Shown here one piece after another: positions 15,847 through 24,242 of a stretch of 33,318 nt of DNA. The notes beneath the pieces were generated by a model, which saw only the letters and a list, made by a program, of their open reading frames with translations, ran no database searches and was not told the origin of the DNA. Numbering within the stretch: position 1 is the stretch's first letter; the number at the start of each line of letters is the position of its first letter. Source of the DNA: Marinomonas vulgaris (GTDB lineage: Bacteria; Pseudomonadota; Gammaproteobacteria; Pseudomonadales; Marinomonadaceae); NCBI RefSeq assembly GCF_018145875.1, contig NZ_JAGSSV010000027.1, forward strand, positions 1 through 33,318, given 5' to 3'. Made by a program: the position numbers and the translations under genes.

Positions 15847-16596
15847 ATGCTCAATGCCACCCTTTATGATGCACTGCCCTCTATTATTGAAAGCATTGGA
15901 CAAGCCGATTTTTATGACTCTGTACTGTCATCAATACAGAGTATTGAACCCATTTCTAATACGAAGATTGTTTGTTATTCAAAGAAAAAACCGCCCTATT
16001 TTCTCGGCGATTGTGTCATGAGTGACATCGACAAAGTTTACTGCCAGCAAGCCTATTTACTAGATCCTATTTACGATGAGATCTATGGCCATGAGCATCA
16101 TGAACTGGTCACACTTGATAGCTTAGTCAGTGATTCCTTTTGTAACTCTGTATACTACGATCTCTTTTATCATCACCTTGGTTGGCAAAATGAAACCAAT
16201 TTTGTTGTTGGCACTAATGACGACACAAAAATATGTATTGTTTACACCACCGATGACAATCATGCGAGCATCCATCAAGCCCTCGTGCCTTACCTAAAGT
16301 CCATTAAGGCCGCTATAAAAACCCATGAATCTTTCCGTCAACAAATGTGTCACTTGCAAACCGTAACTCAAACATCTTTGCCTAATCCACATCTTCGATA
16401 TGCACGTTTCGATCATTTCAATCTCACCAAACGAGAAAGAGAAATCGTCACTTTAATTCTTCAAGGGCTTACATCCATCGATATTGCCGAGAAATGTTTT
16501 GTGTCTGAAGGGACAGTCAAAAACCACCGCAAAAATATTTATCGAAAACTGTCTATCAAGTCTCAAGCCGAATTGTTCCACCAATTTATACAATAA
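15847..16596 (+). CDS. LuxR/NarL-type HTH transcriptional regulator
   Basis: The protein is 249 residues from the ATG at 15847, chosen because GGAG lies 8 bp upstream; an in-frame GTG at 15838 is too close to that site. The C-terminal domain is a clear GerE-type helix-turn-helix, with LTKREREIVTLILQGLTSID followed by VSEGTVKNHRKNIYRKL. The N-terminal 180 residues may be a GAF/PAS-like sensor, but I recognise no family. It lies between the divergent hpaE and hpaG operons and is likely pathway-specific. Enterobacterial hpa clusters carry no LuxR-type protein here, so this is a distinctive component. It could bind the flanking TTAACATGTTAA sites. Confidence 0.85.
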   Translation: MLNATLYDALPSIIESIGQADFYDSVLSSIQSIEPISNTKIVCYSKKKPPYFLGDCVMSDIDKVYCQQAYLLDPIYDEIYGHEHHELVTLDSLVSDSFCNSVYYDLFYHHLGWQNETNFVVGTNDDTKICIVYTTDDNHASIHQALVPYLKSIKAAIKTHESFRQQMCHLQTVTQTSLPNPHLRYARFDHFNLTKREREIVTLILQGLTSIDIAEKCFVSEGTVKNHRKNIYRKLSIKSQAELFHQFIQ

Positions 16597-16610
16597 AATA
16601 TGACCCTATA

Positions 16611-16654
16611 TTGACAAGGGCACTTTTTTGCGCAAGGATAGTTAACATGTTAAC
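16611..16654 (+). promoter_or_regulatory. Promoter and operator-like palindrome of the hpaG operon
   Basis: A consensus -35 TTGACA (16611-16616) is followed by weak -10 candidates around 16634-16642 and by the perfect 14-bp palindrome GTTAACATGTTAAC (16641-16654). The palindrome is 18 bp before the annotated start of hpaG1. The arrangement mirrors the hpaE promoter. Confidence 0.6.
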
Positions 16655-16672
16655 TACATTTGGTAAAAATAC

Positions 16673-17410
16673 ATGTTTTATTACAAACAAAAAGAATCCA
16701 ATACAAACGTGTCAAAAACAGCGAGCTCTCGCTCTGACATCGCACTAGATAACACCTTTTTGCCACCTACGACAGGCAGCGTTATTGGTGTTGCTTTGAA
16801 CAACAAGCAGTTGGCAGCATCGCTTGAAGTGGCTTTCAATGAGAAACCTCACGTACAACCACCTAAAACGCCCGTTTTACACATCAAAACGGACAATACG
16901 CACATTGGGTATGGCCATTCCATCAAGGTACCAAGCGACAAAGGCGCTGTGTTTGCTGGTCCTTCGCTTGGTATTGTCATCGGCAAAACAGCCACTCGGG
17001 TATCAGCCGATAACGCGTTAGACCATATTCAAGGTTTTACCCTTGTTAACGAAGTCAGCTTGGCAGAAACCTCTTTTTACCGCCCGGCTGTAAAAGCGAA
17101 ATGCCGCGACACTTTTTGTCCTATTGGCCCTTGGACAATAGATAAATCCTTGATCGAGACACCGAATCAATTGGCCATTAAAACGCTGATCAATGGTTCC
17201 GTTGTACATGAAACCAACACAGATCAATTAATTTATCCCGTTGAAGAAATCGTTAGTTATATCAGCAGTTTCATGACACTTGAAGAAGGAGACATCATCA
17301 TTGCTGGAACTCCTGAACGTACGCCAGAACTAGAAATTAAACCAGGCGACAGTGTCACCATAGAGATTGAAGAAATTGGCAGCCTAACTAACCCAGTAGA
17401 ACAAGAATAG
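16673..17410 (+). CDS. hpaG1: HPA degradation isomerase/decarboxylase, HpaG1 subunit
   Basis: This 245-residue fumarylacetoacetate-hydrolase-fold protein corresponds to the N-terminal half of E. coli HpaG. The segment VSLAETSFYRPAVKAKCRD, followed by FCPIGPW, matches HpaG very closely. With HpaG2 it forms the bifunctional OPET decarboxylase/HHDD isomerase. The domain starts near residue 36 (GSVIGVALNN), so the annotated N-terminus has about 35 extra residues. Translation may really begin later, for example at the GTG at 16711, and no start has a convincing ribosome site. HpaG2 follows after 9 bp. Single-gene fusions occur in enterobacteria, whereas here the two halves are separate genes. Confidence 0.9.
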   Translation: MFYYKQKESNTNVSKTASSRSDIALDNTFLPPTTGSVIGVALNNKQLAASLEVAFNEKPHVQPPKTPVLHIKTDNTHIGYGHSIKVPSDKGAVFAGPSLGIVIGKTATRVSADNALDHIQGFTLVNEVSLAETSFYRPAVKAKCRDTFCPIGPWTIDKSLIETPNQLAIKTLINGSVVHETNTDQLIYPVEEIVSYISSFMTLEEGDIIIAGTPERTPELEIKPGDSVTIEIEEIGSLTNPVEQE

Positions 17411-17419
17411 GAATCTGTG

Positions 17420-18187
17420 ATGAAGAGCGCTCGCATACTGTTTAATAACGACACCCTAAACGTTACCGTGAATGATCAAGACCAAGTGGTCACGTCAGAA
17501 GGCAAAATTCTTGAAGAAAGCACCTTCACTTGGTTACCGCCATGTGATGGCAAAATGTTTGTCTTGGCTATTAACTACGCGGATCACGCAGCAGAACTGT
17601 CTTTTAAAGCACCTGATGAACCACTCGTGTTTTTAAAAAATAAAAACTCTTTGATTGGCCATGATCAACTAACATTCCGTCCCGACAATGTCGATTACAT
17701 GCATTATGAATGTGAACTTGTGGTTGTTATCGGAAAAGAAGCAAAAAATGTTTCTCAAGAAGACGCTATGGATTACGTAGGCGGTTACACGATCGGTAAT
17801 GATTACGCTATCCGTGATTATCTAGAAAACTATTACCGTCCTAACTTGCGCGTAAAAAGCCGTGACACCTGTACTCCAATCGGCCCTTATTTAGTTGACG
17901 CGAAAGACGTAAAAGATCCGCATAACTTGATGCTACGCACCTATATTAATGGCGAGCTAAAGCAAGAAGGTAATACCAAGGATCTTGTGTTTAACATTCC
18001 ACATCTTATTGCCTACTTGAGCGACATCATGACGCTAACACCCGGCGATATGATTTTTACCGGTACGCCAGAAGGCCTAGCTGATGTGAAGCCTGGTGAC
18101 GTTGTTGTCACAGAAGTTGAAGGTGTAGGTGTCTTGAAGAACACCATCATTTCAGAAACCGATTACCTAAATACGTTAAACCAATAA
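17420..18187 (+). CDS. hpaG2: HPA degradation isomerase/decarboxylase, HpaG2 subunit
   Basis: This 255-residue FAH-family protein corresponds to the C-terminal half of HpaG. LAINYADHAAELSFKAPDEP, YMHYECELVVVIGKEAKNVS, the NDYAIRDYLENYYRPNLRVK region and FTGTPEGLADVKPGDVV are all near-identical to the E. coli domain, including the acidic metal ligands of the fold. It decarboxylates 5-oxopent-3-ene-1,2,5-tricarboxylate and works with HpaG1. The ATG at 17420 has AGGA 8 bp upstream; the GTG three bases earlier is less likely. Confidence 0.94.
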   Translation: MKSARILFNNDTLNVTVNDQDQVVTSEGKILEESTFTWLPPCDGKMFVLAINYADHAAELSFKAPDEPLVFLKNKNSLIGHDQLTFRPDNVDYMHYECELVVVIGKEAKNVSQEDAMDYVGGYTIGNDYAIRDYLENYYRPNLRVKSRDTCTPIGPYLVDAKDVKDPHNLMLRTYINGELKQEGNTKDLVFNIPHLIAYLSDIMTLTPGDMIFTGTPEGLADVKPGDVVVTEVEGVGVLKNTIISETDYLNTLNQ

Positions 18188-18197
18188 GGCGGATAAC

Positions 18198-19001
18198 ATG
18201 CTTTCTAACGATATTATTACGTCCTGCGCTGAACGCCTAAACAAAGCGGAGAAAGAGCGCGTACAAATTCGTCAAATCTCACTGGATTACCCAGAGATTA
18301 CCATTGAAGATGCGTATGCCATTCAGCGTAAATGGGTACAAATGAAGCTTGATGAAGGCCGTCACGTTATTGGCCACAAAATTGGCTTAACCTCACGTGC
18401 CATGCAAATGAGCTCACAAATTGATGAGCCTGATTACGGTACCTTGCTAGACGACATGCTGTATCACGACGGTTGTGAAATCGATACAGACAAGTTCATT
18501 GTGCCGCGCATCGAGGTGGAATTGGCGTTTATTTTAGACAAGCCTCTTAAAGGCCCAAACTGCACCATGTTTGATGTCTACAATGCGACTGGCTATGTAG
18601 TGCCAGCGCTTGAACTCATCGACGCACGCAGCCAATCGATCGACCCTGAGAGCAAGCGCCCTCGTAAAGTATTCGATACGATTTCAGATAACGCCGCGAA
18701 CGCTGCTATCATTTTGGGTGGCCGTCCTATCAAAGTCAGTGAATTGGACTTACGTTGGGTTTCAGCGATTATGCAACGCAATGGCGTTATCGAAGAAACA
18801 GGGGTTGCTGCGGGAGTACTGAATCACCCTGCGAATGGTGTGTCTTGGTTAGCCAATAAATTGGCGCCATATGATGTGGAGTTAGAGCCTGGTCAGATCA
18901 TCCTTGGTGGTTCATTCACGCGTCCTGTAGCGGCACGTAAAGGCGATACCTTTACGGTAGATTATGGCCCTCTGGGCACAGTATCTTGCTACTTCGCCTA
19001 A
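18198..19001 (+). CDS. hpaH: 2-oxo-hept-4-ene-1,7-dioate hydratase
   Basis: This 267-residue member of the hydratase/decarboxylase branch of the FAH superfamily has the same length as E. coli Hpa[21 protein letters not shown], then [11 protein letters not shown] and [12 protein letters not shown], carry the conserved acidic metal-binding residues. It hydrates the diene to 4-hydroxy-2-oxoheptanedioate, the substrate of the next gene. It starts 10 bp after hpaG2 with GGCGG as ribosome site. Confidence 0.95.
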   Translation: MLSNDIITSCAERLNKAEKERVQIRQISLDYPEITIEDAYAIQRKWVQMKLDEGRHVIGHKIGLTSRAMQMSSQIDEPDYGTLLDDMLYHDGCEIDTDKFIVPRIEVELAFILDKPLKGPNCTMFDVYNATGYVVPALELIDARSQSIDPESKRPRKVFDTISDNAANAAIILGGRPIKVSELDLRWVSAIMQRNGVIEETGVAAGVLNHPANGVSWLANKLAPYDVELEPGQIILGGSFTRPVAARKGDTFTVDYGPLGTVSCYFA

Positions 19002-19033
19002 ATTCTTCGTCTTATATTGTTTAGGAGATGACT

Positions 19034-19840
19034 ATGTCTGCCCCTAAAAACACCTTTAAACAGGCGTTAAAAAATCGTCAACCACAGATTGGTCTGTGGT
19101 TGGGATTGGCAAATAACTATACTGCTGAGCTGATTGCTTCTGCGGGGTTTGATTGGCTTTTGCTCGACGGTGAGCACGCACCGAATACTTTGCAGACTTT
19201 TGTTGGGCAATTACAAGCCATCGCTCCTTTTAATAGTCACCCGATTATTCGCCCTGCTTGGGCGGATCATGTGGCGTTAAAACAGGTCCTCGACCTGGGA
19301 GTACAAACTGTTTTAGCACCTATGGTAGACGATGCGGAACAAGCTGCCGCTATTGTGAAAGCAACTCGCTATCCACCTGAAGGTATTCGTGGTGTTGGCA
19401 GTGCTTTGGCTAGAGCGTCACAGTTTAATCGTACGCCCCAGTACCTAACTACGGCCAATGATGAAGTTTGCGTTCTGGTACAAATTGAATCTGTTAAGGC
19501 GGTGGAAGAGCTGGACAATATTCTAGCCGTTGACGGAGTCGATGGTGTCTTTATTGGGCCTGCCGACCTTAGTGCTTCTTTAGGGTACATTGGTCAGCCT
19601 AATCATCCTGCTGTGGTAGCGGTCATCGAAGACGCCATTGCCAAAATTCTTGCTGCCGGCAAAGCACCCGGTATTTTGATGGCAGACGCGCAACAGGCAA
19701 AACGCTATTTATCATTAGGCGCTTTGTTTGTGGCCGTTGGCAGTGATACTGGCCTATTAATGAACAGTACTAAGGCCTTGGTAAATACCTTTAAACCGGA
19801 GCAAGCCGGTACGGAAGAATCCGCACCTTCAGTGTATTAA
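19034..19840 (+). CDS. hpaI: 4-hydroxy-2-oxoheptanedioate aldolase
   Basis: This class II metal-dependent HpcH/HpaI aldolase is 268 residues from the ATG at 19034. AGGAG lies 7 bp upstream; the ATG at 19028 is only one base from it. Conserved motifs are [32 protein letters not shown], the RPAW arginine, VQIES with its metal-ligand Glu, and [15 protein letters not shown] with its metal-ligand Asp. It cleaves the substrate to pyruvate and succinate semialdehyde, ending the pathway. A terminator follows at 19864. Confidence 0.95.
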   Translation: MSAPKNTFKQALKNRQPQIGLWLGLANNYTAELIASAGFDWLLLDGEHAPNTLQTFVGQLQAIAPFNSHPIIRPAWADHVALKQVLDLGVQTVLAPMVDDAEQAAAIVKATRYPPEGIRGVGSALARASQFNRTPQYLTTANDEVCVLVQIESVKAVEELDNILAVDGVDGVFIGPADLSASLGYIGQPNHPAVVAVIEDAIAKILAAGKAPGILMADAQQAKRYLSLGALFVAVGSDTGLLMNSTKALVNTFKPEQAGTEESAPSVY

Positions 19841-19863
19841 ACGGGTTCGATCACCCTTGTTTA

Positions 19864-19900
19864 CCCAGCCCTGTGTTCGTTCACAGGCTGGGATTTTCTT
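19864..19900 (+). terminator. Rho-independent terminator after hpaI
   Basis: Arms CCCAGCCCTGTG and CACAGGCTGGG (one bulged C) around a TTCGTT loop, followed by a T-rich ATTTTCTT. It closes the hpaG1-G2-H-I operon and isolates hpaA. Confidence 0.85.
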
Positions 19901-19973
19901 CTCTTCGCTTGTGTAATCATCCATTATCAAATAGTACTTCGTACCGACTCCTTTACAGACCACGGGTAATCTT

Positions 19974-20873
19974 ATGACAAAAGAGTGGATTCCCAATATC
20001 AATATCGGCCAGGATTACGATATCGCTTACCAAGACGCCACGATACATTTTGATGTACTAGGTAAAATGGCCGACTTTTTTGGTCGTGATATGCCAATGC
20101 ATTTACATGCAGATTATTGCCAAATACACCTCATTTTGTCCGGTAATACCCTTTTTAATATTGATCAAAACGTTTTTCAAACCGACTCCGGCGGAGCGTT
20201 CTATACTCCCCCCGCTACGCCTCATGCCTTTTTGACAGAGCCAACTGCGCCTGGCTATGTGATTACCATTCATAGCACCCACTTGCAGAAAATTTTCTCG
20301 GAGTTAAACAGTTATAGCAATCTCAACGCTTTATTAATGCCCTTCCATCTCGATCGACAAAAAGGCGCTGGCCCTAATACCAGCAGCTGGGGTGAGCTCG
20401 TCAACCTTTTTGATATGCTGAAAACCGAATGGTACAGAGACTCTCAATATAAACTCGATAGCATAGAAGCCATTGTTAAACTGATAATGATAACCATGCT
20501 GCGCCTATCAGGCTATGAGCAGCCCAAGAAACAACACAGCCAAACCGAAATCCTATGCTTCAGGCATTTTAGCACCCTACTTGAAACACACTTTTTAACC
20601 GCTAAGCACATTTCGTTTTATTGCAATGAACTCAACATCAACGAAAGTCGCTTGAATTACTTGTGCAAAAAAATAACGGGGATCAGCCCCAAAAAAATGA
20701 TCAATGGTCGCATTTTGTTGGAAGCCAAACGCCTTTTGTCCCATACCAATAAAAACACCAATGAAATCGCCTATACACTGGGTTATCTTGACCCCTCCTA
20801 TTTTTCACGTTTTTTTGTCAAAAATACCGGCATGAGCCCAACAAGTTTTCGACAACAAAACCAAGCCAGCTGA
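19974..20873 (+). CDS. hpaA: AraC-family regulator of HPA catabolism
   Basis: This 299-residue protein has an N-terminal cupin-like sensor domain (about 15-130), with MPMHLHADYCQIHLILSGN and FYTPPATPHAFLTEP closely matching HpaA of enterobacteria. Two AraC helix-turn-helix motifs lie at about 200-299, the second reading EIAYTLGYLDPSYFSRFF. In E. coli W, HpaA activates the hydroxylase operon in response to HPA. Here the hydroxylase genes lie about 4.6 kb away, beyond an inserted block. The gene has its own upstream region after the hpaI terminator. Confidence 0.9.
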   Translation: MTKEWIPNINIGQDYDIAYQDATIHFDVLGKMADFFGRDMPMHLHADYCQIHLILSGNTLFNIDQNVFQTDSGGAFYTPPATPHAFLTEPTAPGYVITIHSTHLQKIFSELNSYSNLNALLMPFHLDRQKGAGPNTSSWGELVNLFDMLKTEWYRDSQYKLDSIEAIVKLIMITMLRLSGYEQPKKQHSQTEILCFRHFSTLLETHFLTAKHISFYCNELNINESRLNYLCKKITGISPKKMINGRILLEAKRLLSHTNKNTNEIAYTLGYLDPSYFSRFFVKNTGMSPTSFRQQNQAS

Positions 20874-20936
20874 TTAAAGCCTAACAAGCGCTTTAACCAG
20901 CTTATTTTTATTTGCTATTCATAGATGAGGAAAATT

Positions 20937-21374
20937 ATGTCAATTATTACCACAACAAAACACACGCTCACGACCTCCACTGCCTTGTCTTTATGCCAAG
21001 CCGCCATGGACTACGCTGAGCGCATTGAAGTCGCCATATGCGTCTCTGTTGTATGCGCATCAGGTCGCACTTTAGCCTGTGCCAACATGAATAAAGCACC
21101 AATCTTGTCCCACTCCATTGCGAACCGCAAAGCCATAACAGCCGCGTCTTTTCAGCTTCCTAGTAAAGAATGGCAAAGTCGATTATCTGAAAGAATGCCC
21201 ATTTTAATGGCATTGCAAAGTGAACCTGATTTCACTTACATAGGCGGAGGATTGCCTATCTTAATAGACAATGAACTTATCGCCGCTATTGGTATTTCAG
21301 GCGCTAGTGAGCAACAGGATATCGATTGTGCAACGGCAGCACTCCAGTCTATAGCCGATTTTTTACAGGGCTAA
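20937..21374 (+). CDS. GlcG/HbpS family heme-binding-like protein
   Basis: The protein is 145 residues from the ATG at 20937, with GAGGA just upstream; an in-frame ATG at 20925 overlaps that site. The family pattern is visible in ALSLCQAAMDYAERIEVAIC, the SHSIANRKAITAASF segment, GGGLPILIDNELIAAIGISG and the closing DIDCATAAL. Function is poorly known: members bind heme or small ligands and often occur in aromatic, glycolate or cobalamin-related operons. It lies between hpaA and an MFS pump and is probably co-transcribed with the latter, 12 bp downstream. Confidence 0.85.
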   Translation: MSIITTTKHTLTTSTALSLCQAAMDYAERIEVAICVSVVCASGRTLACANMNKAPILSHSIANRKAITAASFQLPSKEWQSRLSERMPILMALQSEPDFTYIGGGLPILIDNELIAAIGISGASEQQDIDCATAALQSIADFLQG

Positions 21375-21386
21375 GAAGGCACGACT

Positions 21387-22565
21387 ATGTCATCCTCATT
21401 GAGTAAATTAACCATCCCATTATTGGGACTTTTAGTCGCGTTTGGGCCTCTGTCTATCGATATGTACTTGCCCAGCTTACCCATCATTGCCAACAGCTTG
21501 GGAGCGAGCGATCAATTAATCCAATCTACCATTACGGTCTTTTTATTAGGTATGGCCATAGGCATGCTGCTGTTCGGCCCTTTATCCGACTTGTTGGGGC
21601 GTAAGCGTTTGCTGTTAATGGGTATTGTATTCTACTTTTTGAGTAGTGTAGGGTGCGCTATGGCCAGCTCGGGTGAGCAGCTTATTCTGTTTCGATTCTT
21701 ACAATCACTTGGTGGTGCAGCGGCGTCTGTATTAGCCAGAGCTCTTGTCCGAGATTTATACGAGTTAACCAAGGCCGCGGCCATTTTGTCGCACATGCAT
21801 GTGATTTCTATGATGGTAATGTTGGCATCTCCTATACTAGGCGCCTACATAGTCAGTTATTTCGAATGGCGTTGGATCTTTTACTTTTTGGCGGCCTTTT
21901 CAACTATTGCTCTAGTTGGTAGCTATTTGCTACTACCAGAACCCAAGAGCAAAGCTTTCAAAACCGCTTTCAGTCTACGCACTTATGGCCGTAACTATTT
22001 AGACTGCTTACAGTCACCACGCTTAATAGCATTCACCATGACCAATGGCTTATCCTTCGCGGGCATGTTTGCCTTTATTGCCACGTCCGCTTTTATCTAC
22101 ATCGAACATTTTGGTTTATCAGAGCCTCACTATGCCATGCTGTTTTCAGCGAATATTTTCGCCATTATTATCGCCACACTAGCCAATTCTTGGCTCAGTA
22201 AACGCTACAGCGTCACACATGCTTTAGCCGGCACTATGGGTGTGTCCTTTAGCGCTACTGTTTTCATTTGGTTCTTGTTTGGCCTTGAAACCGTCCATCT
22301 TGGATTTTTTGTTATGGCTACCATGTTGTATATCAGCGTTACCGGTGCTATCGGGGCAAATAGCTTAGCTACTTTATTTAATTTATTGCCTGAAAAAGCC
22401 GGTACCGTCTCGGGATTATTTATCGCCACTCAATTCGCTCTAGGCAGTTTAGTCAGTTATATAGCCAGTCTTTTGTTTGATGGAACCCCAGCCAGTTTAC
22501 TCATCATCATGGCCTGTTGTGGCACACTGAGCATGCTTTTTTACTTGACCACAAAAAGATCATAA
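21387..22565 (+). CDS. MFS transporter, Bcr/CflA family
   Basis: This 392-residue protein has 12 predicted membrane helices. GPLSIDMYLPSLPIIANSLG (helix 1) and LLFGPLSDLLGRKRLLLMG (the loop 2-3 MFS motif) are diagnostic of Bcr/CflA drug-efflux proteins. It is an inner-membrane proton antiporter and may export toxic aromatic intermediates or drugs. It is the last gene after hpaA and the GlcG-like gene, and ends 19 bp from the convergent AAA ATPase gene. Confidence 0.9.
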   Translation: MSSSLSKLTIPLLGLLVAFGPLSIDMYLPSLPIIANSLGASDQLIQSTITVFLLGMAIGMLLFGPLSDLLGRKRLLLMGIVFYFLSSVGCAMASSGEQLILFRFLQSLGGAAASVLARALVRDLYELTKAAAILSHMHVISMMVMLASPILGAYIVSYFEWRWIFYFLAAFSTIALVGSYLLLPEPKSKAFKTAFSLRTYGRNYLDCLQSPRLIAFTMTNGLSFAGMFAFIATSAFIYIEHFGLSEPHYAMLFSANIFAIIIATLANSWLSKRYSVTHALAGTMGVSFSATVFIWFLFGLETVHLGFFVMATMLYISVTGAIGANSLATLFNLLPEKAGTVSGLFIATQFALGSLVSYIASLLFDGTPASLLIIMACCGTLSMLFYLTTKRS

Positions 22566-22584
22566 TCTCGTAAGCAACGCGCTT

Positions 22585-23913
22585 TTACCATCTCTGAGGT
22601 AAATACTGCGTGAAATACAAAGGCATCACTATATTGGTTTGTTCTAACGCTGAAGAGCCTTGTGTACCCGTTAGCTTAAAGGTTTTACTGGGTGCACATT
22701 TTTCAACGTAGGATGCCAACGATTTTGCTCTTGTACGTTTACCACTTTTGACTTCCACAGGGACGATATCGCCTTCATCGGTCGCCAAAATAAATTCGAT
22801 TTCAGCGCGGGCGTCATTCCATGAATAGCTTGGGTCAACGCCAATAGCAGTGAGCTCTTGTTGCACAAAGTTCTCAGCCACATAGCCTTTGTAGTTATAA
22901 ATAGAGAGTTCATAGTTTTGTTGCTTAATCTCTTTATAACTGCTGCCCAGCATATGATTGAGCAGCCCCACATCAAACAGAAACAGTTTAACCATATTCT
23001 CTTTTTTATAGGCCGCTAGTGGCGATTTTGGCAACCCTTCAATCGGGTAGTTTGGCAAGGCTAAGCGGCAACAGTTAAGCCAATGGATCGCGGTTTCAAA
23101 GTCGCTATAACGAGATTTCCGCTCATGCACATGCTTAAATTTAAAGCGTTTGACCGACTCATCGCTGACAAGTGATAGCTGGGCTGGAATGCTATTAAAC
23201 ACAGATTCAATCAGTGTGGCATCGACCTTGCCCGAGTACTTACCAAAATCGCGGCGATAACCTTCAACTAAGTCGGCATGAATTTTTGTGACTTTTTCAA
23301 CACGCTCTAGAATGCTTGAATCCTTATAGTGGTACCAAGCAGAAACGGCTTCCGGCATACCACCGGTAAAAAAGTAGTCAGTGAGTTTATCCATCAATTT
23401 AGTGTGTACTGTCGGTGTGCTTGCTTGACTATCAAAGGCTTTGATCAGTGCTTGCTCGTTGGATGCGTAAATAAATTCTTGGAAGGTCAGTGGTCGTAAA
23501 TTGTATTGTTCTACCTTGCCTACAGGGAAGGTGTTGAGCAAACCAATGTTCGAACCGCTGGCTACAACAAAATGGGACGGGGCTTTTTCGGCAAAATACT
23601 TAAGCGAAGTAACGGCACGCTCACATTCGCCAATTTCATCTAATATCAGCAAGTCGGTTTCTGGGTTGAACGCCTGATTGGTTAACAGCTCAATGTTCAT
23701 TATTAGCTCATCAGGTGACAGTGAACCATCGAACGCCTCTTTGTAAGCTGGGTTTTCAAGGAAGTCGATACGAAGGATGTTGGAAAAGGTGTTCCCAAAC
23801 AACTCTTGCAGCAGATAGGTTTTACCTGTTTGTCTTGCGCCATCGATCAATAATGGCTTGCGCACAGGTTGATTTTTCCATGCTATTAGGGCGTTGAGTA
23901 AGTTGCGCTGCAT
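22585..23913 (-). CDS. AAA ATPase with C-terminal DUF4143 domain
   Basis: The protein is 442 residues from the ATG at 23913, with AGGA 7 bp upstream; the ATG at 23919 is one base from it. Walker A GARQTGKTYLLQ (about 25-36) and Walker B DLLILDEIGECERA (about 90-103) define the AAA_14-type P-loop domain. The C-terminal part, with GYVAENFVQQEL, a WNDARAEIEFIL segment and VPVEVKSGKR, is the DUF4143 domain with nuclease-like acidic and lysine residues (E..Y..D-ExK pattern). Function is unknown, and such genes are often scattered in accessory DNA. It sits beside a hipA relic and interrupts the catabolic cluster. Confidence 0.88.
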   Translation of the reverse strand: MQRNLLNALIAWKNQPVRKPLLIDGARQTGKTYLLQELFGNTFSNILRIDFLENPAYKEAFDGSLSPDELIMNIELLTNQAFNPETDLLILDEIGECERAVTSLKYFAEKAPSHFVVASGSNIGLLNTFPVGKVEQYNLRPLTFQEFIYASNEQALIKAFDSQASTPTVHTKLMDKLTDYFFTGGMPEAVSAWYHYKDSSILERVEKVTKIHADLVEGYRRDFGKYSGKVDATLIESVFNSIPAQLSLVSDESVKRFKFKHVHERKSRYSDFETAIHWLNCCRLALPNYPIEGLPKSPLAAYKKENMVKLFLFDVGLLNHMLGSSYKEIKQQNYELSIYNYKGYVAENFVQQELTAIGVDPSYSWNDARAEIEFILATDEGDIVPVEVKSGKRTRAKSLASYVEKCAPSKTFKLTGTQGSSALEQTNIVMPLYFTQYLPQRW

Positions 23914-23965
23914 TGTCATTTCCTGCCAATTAAGACTGTTAACAGCCTATAGTATAACTAAGACT

Positions 23966-23989
23966 ACACTTTTATGCGCATAAAAGTGT
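23966..23989. promoter_or_regulatory. Perfect 24-bp palindrome upstream of the AAA ATPase
   Basis: Each 12-base arm reads ACACTTTTATGC or its complement, with no spacer. It is 52 bp before the ATPase start and just after the hipA relic stop. It may be an operator, or a terminator without a T-tract. Confidence 0.55.
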
Positions 23990-23998
23990 TGTAGCGTT

Positions 23999-24225
23999 CT
24001 ATGCGAGTACAAAGCAGCCCCCCAATAGTTCTCTTTCTTCTTTGCGGATGCCCGCTTGTTGGGCAAGGCTTTCCCATTGTGAAACGGCGTTTAATAATCT
24101 TTGGTGGATGGCCTTGGCTTTACTTTCAGTAACGTGAAAATACTCTGCAACGTCAAATACCAAGTCAATCGAAAGTGCGTTGCTTACGTCATCAATATTA
24201 AGGTGTAGGCCAATGGCAAAGCAAA
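23999..24225 (-). pseudogene. HipA C-terminal fragment
   Basis: About 75 codons on the minus strand, ending at a TAG near 24000. They read HLNIDDVSNALSIDLVFDVAEYF and then SKAKAIHQRLLNAVSQWES and AGIRKEERELLGGCF. This matches the extreme C-terminal helices of longer-type HipA kinases (pattern VAEYF.L...A..I..EV..AV..W...A...GI...E...M...F). All kinase motifs are missing, so it is a relic. A terminator-like hairpin and an unrelated small ORF stand where the rest of hipA should be. Confidence 0.6.
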
Positions 24226-24242
24226 AAGCGGCCTAAGCCGCT
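24223..24242 (-). terminator. Terminator overlapping the stop of the small ORF
   Basis: AGCGGC-CTAA-GCCGCT hairpin (24227-24242), followed on the minus strand by TTTTT. The ORF stop codon lies in the loop. Confidence 0.7.
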
